Shown here: piece by piece, positions 54,529-64,000 of the stretch | Layout of the letters: each line of letters starts with the position of its first letter | Numbering within the stretch: the stretch's first letter is position 1 | NCBI GenBank assembly: GCA_911728435.2 | Contig: OU452201.1 | Span: 3,286,001 to 3,350,000 of the forward strand | DNA: 64,000 nucleotides | DNA from: Apoderus coryli | Lineage: Eukaryota > Arthropoda > Insecta > Coleoptera > Attelabidae | Direction of reading: 5' to 3' | Position numbers and translations under genes: made by a program | The notes under the pieces: generated by a model | Database searches by the model: none | The model's input: the letters and a program-made list of their open reading frames with translations, nothing else | What the model was told of the DNA's origin: nothing

Positions 54529-57500
54529 AATTAAATTTTTCTTTGGATCTCAATGTTTTTAGTTAATTTTTCAATACTCTTAATTTAATAAAGTTCACTA
54601 ATAAATCATTGCCAGATACTTTGTGACTGTGGAGTTAACCGCCTTCTTACCCTGTTAAGTCTTATTGTAATATTCAATTCTTCCTAGAAAGATAATTTAA
54701 AAGAGTAATGGAAGATTCTTTTCGGAAAATTTAAAAAAATTGCCTTATTTTTTAAAATGTCAGAAGATGTCAAAGGAAAAGTTGTTTGTATTCTACTGTT
54801 TCTGCCGTCTGGTGCAATTTTTAATTTTTTCTATTTTTACAAAAATAAGCGTATATTCGGATTTTCCAAATCTTATTTAAAAATGTTTCAGTAATTTAAA
54901 ATTATATTTTCAAAATGTTTAAGTTACAAATTATTATGCTGCTTTTTCCATAAAAAAGTTGTATTACCTATTTATATGACTATATTATATATTATTGAGA
55001 ATTGTCTTAGCTTTTAAATTTGTTTAAATTTTTATATTGTTTAAAAATTGCCAGGCTTTACTTATGCGTGTTGACTTGCCAATGTATATGTTTTATACAA
55101 TGAATAGCCAATAAAGATATAAAAAAAATCAAATATTTAACAAAAATACCCCTAACGGTTGATGCAAAATGGCAATAATTTTAAATATTACCATTGCATG
55201 CATTTCTTTGAAAAAAAATTGGGTAAATTTATGAGGGGAAAATATATATAAATCAACTTTTATACGTCTAAAATTTTATTTTTTCTTTAGACTTAAAATA
55301 AGTTTAGTTTTCAAATTTTCATATTTTTTTCAGTAAATCTAAATCTCGATTGGTTTAGATTTTTTTTTAAATTAGGCAAATTTTTGTTAGGAAACTTTAT
55401 AACCAGGTTTACATCTTTCGAAATAATTTTCCTCAACGATTTGAATGTGTTTGATCTCACAAAACAAATATTAAATTATTAAATATCAGAGTGCGGAAAC
55501 ATTCAATTTTCTTTATGATACTTATTAATAACAATGTCAAGAAATGTGCCGTAACATGATATTTAAATGGCTTGCAATAGAGCATTTTCATTTTCACCAA
55601 ATAACAAGAGCGTCAACAGATGATAATATAACAGAGACAATGTTAAGGAAAATGCGACGTTCACGTTTTAAATTGCCTTTCACTTCAACCAATATACATA
55701 GGGTGGCGATTGAATTAATTTCAGGTATTTGAAGGAATAATAAAATCCACTTTTAACACCTTTTAGCTTCTTTGGATTAGAACGTCCTAAAATAACTCGA
55801 TGTTTTCAATTTCGCTATACCTACAGTCTCTTTCACTTTGAATGAATGTTAAATTCAGTGTTGTTGCATTTAGAATCTGCTTTTAAAATTGTGCTAGTTA
55901 CTTTAGCAACAAACTTTACACTTCAATTTTTAGCTATTTAAATCAGCCTAATTATGCGGGTATTCGGAAACTCTTGTCAAAATAAAAGACCATATCCGAC
56001 AAGTTAAGTCAAAAAGGTACTGTCGAAAGTTTAAAATTTTTCGTTCTAAAGATATAACCATAATTGTGCACTGCTAGTGAACAACACTGTATTTTTTCAT
56101 CTGTGAATTCCATTTAGCTCCCGTAGATGTGAATGCAAAATTTAAGTAATTCCTTCATTTTATTTAGGTGCTCTTATTTTGTGTTTGTTGGTGTAGTTTA
56201 AATTAAATAATTAAAATGTTGAATAAATAACACAATTCTTCGCCATTATCACATTCAGTTCCTTGTTCCTTCGGCTTCTTTGTAAATATCAAATAGGAAT
56301 ATACCACCGCTTTTCCACATTTCATTATAATGACTAGTTATTTTAATTATAATGGAGATAGCAATAGCTATAAAAACAAGATTAGCATTAAATTAAATTA
56401 ATGAGAAGTTATTGTTTACTACCAGCAACCTTTGCTAGAGGTAACAATGGTCTAACAAAACTTAATTCCTATTTGAGATAAAAAGTTCTTGTATGCATTC
56501 GAGATACTAAAATGGCATGAATTATCAATCTAATGTAAATACTTGTCATATAGAAATATAATTTCTATTTATTGTAATATGTAGCCACTTCACCAAATAC
56601 TTCAAAAGAAAAAAAATACAAAAATTTTCAGTGATGGAAAGCTATCGCAACAATGCCGATGCCAATGGTGCAAAATATTAAAAAAATGTTAGAATACTAG
56701 AAATGCATATTTTTTCACTTTTAAAAAATTTAGAAATTGGTGATATACAGTGTCACACAGAAAGTGCGCATCATATGGGAAAATTTTTTCATTAACATTA
56801 ATTAAACTTTTAATTATGCCACGTGCTTGTGCTTTAAAAGTGATACCAAATGAGCAGTCACGTGACTTTTCTGGTCTGTCAAATTTGACATTTTTTCGGA
56901 AAATTTCAAAAAATGACCTTATTTTTTAAAATGTTAAAGGAAAAAGTTGTTTGTATTTTACTTTTTTACTCATGTACCAATTCTTAGCCGTCTGGTGGAT
57001 TTTTTTTGTATTCTTTCAAAAAGAAGCGTATTCAAATGTTTAAAAATATTTCAAAAATTATTAAAAATGTTTCGGTACATAATTTAAAATTATATTTTTA
57101 AAATGTTATGTTACAAATTATGCTTTTTCCATAAAAATCAAATCTTTAACAAAAATATCCCTAACGGTTGATGCAAAGTTGCAATAATTTAAAAAATTGC
57201 CTTTATGTTTTAAGTTTTATTGATTTTTTATTAACTAGATTAATATTTGTGTCAAATCAAAAGAAAAAACTACAAAAAATTCTTGTAATTTTCTTTTAAT
57301 TGATACTAGACAAAATGTCAGAATGAATTTGAACAGAACATTAACTTAGCGTGTTCTGGAAACAAACAAGCTGCCAAACCTTGTAACTCTTATGTTCGAA
57401 ATTTGCTTCACAATACCATTTTTCGTTGATCAACAACTCATCAGCATTCTAAAATAATTTCGTGTTATGTTCATTGATTTTAAAGTAAAATATTAAGTCA

Positions 57501-58307
57501 GTTGCCCAGTTTCAATTAAAAGTAAATTACAAACATTTTTTTTCTTTTGATTGGATGCACCAATTAATATAGTTAATAAAAATCGATAAAGATTAAAATG
57601 CAATTGTAATATTTAAAATTATTGCAATTTTGCATCAACCGTTAGGTGTATTTTTGTTAAATAATAAAGTGATTATTATTATATTATTATTATTATTAAA
57701 GATTTGATTTTTTTAATTTTTTTTTATGTCTTTCTTGGCTATTAATTGGTATAAAACATATACATTGGTAAGTCAAATATACACGCACAAGTAAAGCCTG
57801 GCAATTTTTAAACAATATAAAAATTTAAACAAATTTAAAAGCTAAGACAATTCTCAATAATATATAATATAGTCATATAAATAGGTAATACAACTTTTTT
57901 ATGGAAAAAGCAGCATAATAATTTGTAACTTAAACATTTTGAAAATATAATTTTAAATTACTGAAACATTTTTAAATAAGATTTGGAAAATCCGAATATA
58001 CGCTTATTTTTGTAAAAATAGAAAAAAAACTGGGCACATGGAAAAAAAGGTAGAATACAAACAACTTTTCCGAAAAAAAATCTTCTATTACTCGTTTAAA
58101 TTATCTTTCTAGGAAGAATTGAATATTACAATAAGACTTAACAGGGTAAGAAGGCGGTTAACTCCACAGTCATTGAGTGTGGACATGTGTACGTCTCACA
58201 CAGATCACCCATAAAAGTATCTGGCAATGATTTATTAGTGAATTTTATTGAATTAAGAGTATTGAAAAATTAACTAAAAACATTGAGATCCAAAGAAAAA
58301 TTTTAAA
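54529..58307. mobile_element. Long inverted-repeat structure, 3.8 kb
   Basis: Left arm 54529-55182 and right arm 57614-58307 are reverse complements over about 650-700 bp (TTTGGATCTCAATG... to ...CATTGAGATCCAAA; inner ends AACCGTTAGG/CCTAACGGTT). Parts of the arm recur in direct orientation just outside (54365-54540) and inside (56880-57190). The 2.4-kb interior has no open frame longer than 62 codons. It resembles a long-TIR, non-autonomous DNA element, but the class is undetermined. Confidence 0.7.
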
Positions 58308-59340
58308 TTAATTCTGTTATAATAATTATTAAAACTTAAAATCTTATAAGCATTTGGTTGCAAAAGAGACATAGTTAATTTATATCTCTTAAATGTGATC
58401 TATGTTTTAGGTGTTAAAAATACGAGAATCAAAATAGTTTTCCTGAAATTACCGCGACCCATGGCTCACTCTAACAACTGTTTTACGTGTTTCGAGAATG
58501 TATAGTATTCCATCGCATTAAAATATACTGGTATAGTTTTATTTTCACAAAACAGAACATAGTGGATTTATTCAACAATTCGAATACATATTGTTCCAAA
58601 CAAACTTTAAATATGATATGTTATGGCAATATGTTTGTGCACTCACACTTAAATAGTTTTCAGTACGCGAAACACTATTCCAAAGTACATATTCAAAACA
58701 CTATTCCAAAGCACAGTATAATAATTTATTATCAGCATCATTTTCTTCTACGTTGTGCTTTTTCAGTTTCTCAATAAGAAAGAGTACCTAAATTGTATGG
58801 TACATTTAAAAATGTTTGTACGAATACACTGTGATATTCATTTTATTGCTGTGCTAGTAATTAATGTTTTGTTAATTAAAAGTAAAAAATACAAATAATT
58901 TATTTTGTGATTCGACCTTGATTTAACAAAATTCCTGATAATGGACCTGTTGACTTCCGCAACTTTATTAACAATCAATCAACTCTATTAAGACAATTTT
59001 AAAAACTTGATATTTGATATTTTGACTGTCCGAATTAAGTCGAGAAATATTTAATAAATCTATAATTTTTCTTTAATTTCCAACACTCATCATAAATTGT
59101 ACAACTTTTCTCTAATTCTCTAACTCCTACCGTTTCCAAGATTCCAATGCTATCCCATTCTTATCTTGGACACACTGCACCTATTTGTTGTCCAGTTATT
59201 ATTTTATTTTTTATTATCAACGAATTCTCTTACATTACATTAGCAATTACTACATAATGTACTCGATTTTAAAACATTGAGGCTGATTTAAAGACTCGGT
59301 TTTAGACCATATTATTTTACGTTTTTATGTTGTACTTGCA
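58308..59340. other. Intergenic, nothing recognised
   Basis: AT-rich. One 96-codon plus-strand frame at 58487 has no family signature and AT-driven composition. Confidence 0.45.
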
Positions 59341-59349
59341 TATATTCCA

Positions 59350-61035
59350 TTTTGTTTGTCTGCTGTGGATTTGGCGGAGATGATTGAGGTTGTTGCTGAG
59401 ATCAGGAAGAGAGACTCTTGTGGAATTGATGGAATTGCGATTACAGTCAGTTTTCTCAGAGCCAATAATATAATAACATCGGAGCAGTTTGGCTTCCAGA
59501 GCGCCAGGAGCACTTCGGATGCAATATTTTCTTTTCTCGAGAATGTTTATTCACAGCTCAATGAGAATAGAGCAGTTGCCGGAGTATTTTGCGATTTTTC
59601 AAAGGCGTTTGATTGTGTAGATCACAGCATCCTTCTCAGGAAGCTTGAGTTTTATGGTGTTAGGGGTGCACCTTTGGACTGGTTTCATTCTTATTTGACT
59701 GACCGAAGGCAACTGGTCAGGTTTGAAGGTCGTATGTCTGATAGTACGTGTGTGCCTTGCGGAGTGCCACAGGGGTCTGTTTTGGGTCCTGTTCTTTTTC
59801 TTCTTTATATTAACGACATTACCACTATTGGACTAACGCTGTTTGCGGATGATACGACACTCCTTTGGCATGATAGAGATGCTAATGTTGTCAAAGAAAA
59901 CATTCGAAGTGATTTCGGAAAGTTAAAGCAATGGTGCGATTCGAATTATCTCTCATTTAATTTATCAAAAACACATGTATTATCTTTTAATTTTAAATTT
60001 GATGATTTGCTATTTGAAAATAACCATATTAATAGTCCTAATTGTGTTAAATTTTTGGGACTCCAAATTGATTTAAAGCTGAAGTTTGATGAACATGTTA
60101 AACTGTTAGGCAAAAAGGTTTCATCTGGCTGTTATGCTTTGAGAGTTGTGTCAGGGGCTCTTGGACTGAAAGTTGCACGAAATGTGTATTTTTCTTTAGT
60201 GGAGGCGTATCTTCGATATGGAATAGCCTTCTGGGGTACTTGTAGCCAAACTTTGTTTAAGAGTATATTTACACTGCAGAAGCGGGCTGTTCGTTATATG
60301 TGTAAGACATATTTTACTGCAAGCTGTAGAGAATTATTCAAAAAACATCGAATATTGACTCTTACATCACTTTCCATTTTAGAAACTGTATGTCTTATTC
60401 ATAAAAATGTAAGAAACATTAACAGCTCAGCTCCACCTAGTCACCCTTATCCCACGAGACTAGTTCAGCGGGTGCACTTGCCTATACCGAGGTCTGCCTT
60501 GGTAAAGAAATCACTCCTTTATGACAGTCGCAGAATGTACAATCATTTGCCGCCAAACTTGACGGCTGTAAAAAATCCCAAGCAATTTAGGGAGGCTGTT
60601 AATCGCGTTCTTCTTGAGAAGGCCTATTACTCGCTGGAGGACTACTTTGCTGATGCGTGGTAGTGTTTGTTTTGATTTTGTTGTGTTGATCCGCTTTTGG
60701 CTTGGTTTGATGATTTTAATGTATTATAATGTATTATGTCCTTTCTGTTCTCCTATTTGCATTTATATATATATTTACGTTGTGTTGTTATTTACATATT
60801 TTACTTCATGAATGTTTGGGGGATTTGAGATTTTACTCTTGCCTTCCTACTAACACTGACAACATAATGTAGTAGGTTTACGTATGTTTTTAAAATATTT
60901 TTGTTATATTGTGTTTCAAACGATTAATTACATTAATCTTGTACTTGTATACGTCTTTGTTATATATTAATTTAAGTATGACTTTGTCTACAAGAACTTT
61001 TGTGATTCTTTTATGACAATAAAGTTAAAGATAAT
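59350..61035 (+). mobile_element. Non-LTR retrotransposon with a long open reverse transcriptase
   Basis: An open frame runs to 60663 (about 430 codons). DSCGIDGIAIT jumps directly to VSFLRANNIITSEQFGFQ, so roughly 60 family residues between fingers motifs are deleted. The palm is complete: GVFCDFSKAFDCVDHSIL, CGVPQGSVLGPVLFLLYIND and LTLFADDTTLL, then the thumb and a C-terminal tail (SRRMYNHLPPNL, FREAVNRVLLEKAYY). The 5' endonuclease is missing. AATAAAGTTAAAGATAATA near 61018-61035 is the probable 3' end. It is open through the catalytic region, so a fairly young copy despite the deletion. Confidence 0.88.
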
Positions 61036-61934
61036 ATAATATATGCTTCCATTAAAATAATCAGTTATAACATTCACAATTCCATCAGGAAGCAATTAAC
61101 TTTGCTGAGGTTTCCTGTCTATGGCTACAGACACATCGTTTACCCGCATATTTTTCCATTCTTATAGTATTGTTTCGAATATAACCTTTATCGCTTCCTT
61201 CCATTATTGAAATGAAAACACATTACATTTCCTCCACATCGTTTGTGTTTTGTTTTTTAGACAAAAAAATTAGTTGTATACATATCACCGAGTACATAAG
61301 TTTGAAAAACTTTTCCAAAACATCCCAATCTCATGCTGTCTGAAAAATGGGGTTGCTTTTAATTTAAACGCAAATTGCATGCCAGTTAGATTAAAAATAC
61401 AGTGAGTGATATTTTCTTACCACTACAAAAATATTCTTTGGACTAAAAGATCTACAATATCTGTAGAACTAGCAATAATTTAAGGCCTTCGTTTGTTCAA
61501 TTTTAAAATCAGCGAGATTTATTATTGTATTTCGCACCAGCTCTTATTGTTGTAACATTAAGCTTGTTAGTTATAAACACTTTTAAATAGAAGTGGAAGA
61601 TATCAGATATTTTGAAGAGCAAACATTGCATAAAATCAAACTTTAACCTTAGAGAAATTAAGTACAACTTTTCTATGCAACTTTCTATCTTCTTCAGGAG
61701 TTAGGAAAAAATGATTAAAGCTTTCCTGGAACACTTCACACTAAAAACACTTTGGGGCTATCTCTATAATGCACATACATTATTTTATTTTAAATTGTTT
61801 TTTCAAAGACTTTCATTACATAAAAATGTAGTACGTATGTAACTGTTTTAAAACACATTTTCTTTCTATTACTTTGATAAATTGTAACGTTTAGCATAGG
61901 ATATAGGAGAAGCCAACATGGAGCACTATATCAT
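61036..61934. other. Intergenic, nothing recognised
   Basis: No frame, hairpin or repeat that I could support. Confidence 0.45.
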
Positions 61935-62044
61935 TTGCTTTTTAGTTGTATGCACTTGTTGCTCAGCTTAACAATGCAAGTTACTCCAGAGGCGTCCAGA
62001 ATTTCGAGTTTTTTTTTATATCATAGTCATATTATAAGCAAAAA

Positions 62045-62678
62045 TAGGATACCACCTGGTCAATTACTAGTTAACCAACAACCTATAACACGAATCACCA
62101 ACTTTTGTTATTTGGGTGCAAACTTAAATGAACAGTGGGACCAATCGACGGAAATTAAGATAAGGATCGAGAAGGCAAGATCAGCTTTCGTCAAAATGAA
62201 AAAAATCTTTAACAGCCACGATATAAAACTGGAAATAAAAGTTCGTTTACTAGAATGCTACGTGTTCTCCGTTCTTCTATATGGCGTGGAGACATGGACC
62301 TTAACTGAAGCGTCACTGAAAAGACTCGAGGCATTCGAAATGTGGTGCTATAGACGCATGTTGAGGATTTCCTGGACAGACAGAGTCACCAACGAAGAAG
62401 TTCTACATAGAATGGGTAAAGAGCGCGAACTAGTCGTAACCATAAACCGTTGCAAACTGGAATACCTGGGCCATATAATACGTAATGAACAACGGTATGA
62501 CCTACTTCGGATAATACTTCAGGGTAAAGTGCATGGGAAAAGAGGTCCAGGACGAAGAAGAATATCCTTGCTGCATAACCTGCGAAAATGGTTTAACTTA
62601 ACCACTACCGGATTTTACAGGGAAGCAGTCAACAAAGTAAGAATAGCCATGTTAGTGTCCAACATCCGTAACGGATAG
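62045..62678 (+). pseudogene. LINE C-terminal fragment of a second clade
   Basis: The reading frame from about 62045 shows TNFCYLGANLNEQWDQSTEI, RLLECYVFSVLLYGVETWTL, MWCYRRMLRISW and RKWFNLTTTGFYREAVNKVR, ending at 62678. This is the tail of a non-LTR reverse transcriptase of the kind with LLYGxETWTL and an R-rich GPGRRR box. It is distinct from the other LINEs in the window. Only the part after the catalytic domain remains. Confidence 0.8.
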
Positions 62679-63060
62679 GCACCATAAGAAGATAGTCATA
62701 TTATAATTTTTTAATCTTTCTTTATACTTTTGTACGGGCATTTTAAGAGTGAAAATTTTGTAGTATCTACATTTTGCTTTAAACCAACAAAAGGCAAGAA
62801 AATTCTAGAAGATAGATAGAGATAGAAAAATAGTCGGAAAGGCAAGAGCATAACATACTAATAAATGCCTTTTATTGCAGTATTAGCACAAATATGATTT
62901 GCAATACGGTGACTATAGTTCTGCTTTGCATGATGAACATGCGCATTGCAGGCTGTTCAGCTAATTCTTCAAAAATAACAATAATTTTGCAACAAAGCAT
63001 AATAGATCCCTTATTAATTTACAAAACTAAAAGAAGACTAATATAAATAAACGTTTATAA

Positions 63061-63495
63061 TAGCTTCGCTCGCGGAAATTATTCTGAACTGATTCCGAAC
63101 TGAATCGCGACATTACAGAACTGGTTTTAAACCGCAGACGCAAGCGCAGACGCACCGCGAACGCAAAATGAACCAAAATCGAATCGCATAGCTGGATTAT
63201 TTTAGTTTCACATTGTATCTCACTGCAACTGGATAAAACCCTTATATACAACGATAAAACATTAACAATAAATAAATATAACCAGTAAATAATTGTTGAT
63301 TAGCTTCGTCAGTCAGTAGAATTGCAAAATCGATTCAGAACAGGTAATGAACTGATTTCTTATGCTCCCAGAACGGCAAACTGTTGATATCTATTACTAG
63401 TAGTTAGATAATTTTTTTAACACGAACGCGGAAAGCAAAGTACGCAAGCGTAGAAAACTAGAACCAGTTCAGAATCATCTCCGCGAACGAAGCTA
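63061..63495. mobile_element. MITE with TAGCTTCG termini
   Basis: The left end TAGCTTCGCTCGCGGAAATT then ATTCTGAACTG matches the reverse complement of the right end (TAGCTTCGTTCGCGGAGATG, ATTCTGAACTG). The interior repeats GCGAACGC- and AACTGGTT-like words and has no coding frame. No clear target duplication. 435 bp. Confidence 0.7.
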
Positions 63496-64000
63496 ACACT
63501 TTATCACATAGGATTAATATCTAATAACCAATTTTACTCACTCAAGCAGCAGAACCAAAATCTTTTTTCTAAAGCTTTGTTCGCTTTCGAGATTCCTCAA
63601 CTCACTTGAATATTTGTTATCATTCCTATTTTATTTGATTTTTATTAAATTATTGCATTCGAATTACAATTCTGTCTTTCTACAAGACACCACTGTATAT
63701 AGCTACTACTTATTATGAAACACAGAAGTATAATCAAATGTATTATAAATTAATATTGAAGTTAGTATTAATAAGCTTTAAATCTGGTAGTGAAATTTAT
63801 AAAAAGCTTTGTGTTCAATTAGTGACAGGTAAAGGTATATCATTTCTTTGAAATAGGTCGCTCTTCTACTACAATTATTATTGCTTGTTATGAGAAACAA
63901 AGAATATCCAATTACGATTAATGATTTCTATAGCACATTATTACTGAAATTGTTATTTTTTTTTTATACAGAAACTTAAATTATTTTTAGCATATTATAA
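63496..64000. other. Non-coding to the window end
   Basis: AT-rich, no supported feature. Confidence 0.5.

Noticed and set aside
55544..55732. 62-codon plus-strand frame
   Set aside because: Interior of the long inverted-repeat structure, no family signature, length expected by chance.
58487..58777. 96-codon plus-strand frame
   Set aside because: AT-rich composition, internal HYSKVHIQNT-like echo caused by a short DNA repeat, no splice context or homology signature.

Overview
This is an AT-rich insect nuclear window. The evidence is spliced genes with short GT-AG introns, a nicotinic acetylcholine receptor alpha subunit, two DM4/DM12-family secreted-protein genes (an insect family), and many non-LTR retrotransposons and DNA transposons. 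I cannot fix the order; a beetle or other TE-rich pterygote would fit, and that is a guess. I see no tRNA, rRNA, prokaryotic operon or CRISPR array.

Layout. 0.9-9.2 kb is gene-dense: an OVCA2/FSH-type serine hydrolase (+, 3 exons), a ZIP zinc transporter (+, 4 exons) converging on RSL24D1/RLP24 (-, 2 exons), then dolichol kinase (+, 8 exons). A decayed LINE with a foldback element in its 3' part lies at 2.3-4.3 kb. 10-15.2 kb holds two more LINE copies. 15.2-25.2 kb is one five-exon C2H2 zinc-finger gene (-) of the ZNF592/532/687 type. Its introns 2-4 carry a LINE tail, a DD41D Tc1/mariner element, a DNA transposon with an intact 566-aa uncharacterised protein, and a three-layer nest of inverted-repeat elements. 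A two-exon cytochrome b561-domain gene (-) follows at 26-27 kb and a hAT MITE at 27.5 kb. The eight-exon nAChR alpha gene (-) spans 30.0-34.1 kb, with inverted-repeat elements beside splice sites and a GC-rich repeat 16 nt after the stop. Two DM4/DM12 genes (-) lie at 36.5-40.4 kb; the second has a LINE in an intron and no visible first exon.

From about 40.5 kb to the end I recognise no host gene. The content is LINE fragments (41.5, 45, 46.6, 59.4 and 62 kb), a gutted pogo element (50-51.3 kb), foldbacks, a 174-bp tandem array (53.7-54.4 kb), a 3.8-kb long-terminal-inverted-repeat structure (54.5-58.3 kb) and a MITE (63.1-63.5 kb).

The host genes are functionally unrelated: glycan lipid carrier, zinc transport, ribosome assembly, transcription, redox membrane protein, synaptic receptor. 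The unusual content is in the mobile elements. The leading candidate system is a small retroposon-like family at four loci with a hammerhead-ribozyme-like core (CTGATGAT, stem, GAAAC). The stem sequence differs between loci but stays self-complementary. Two copies are arranged as foldbacks with 11-12-bp target duplications, and one ends in a poly(A) of about 40. Exon models were built by hand from reading frame and GT/AG sites; no search was run.
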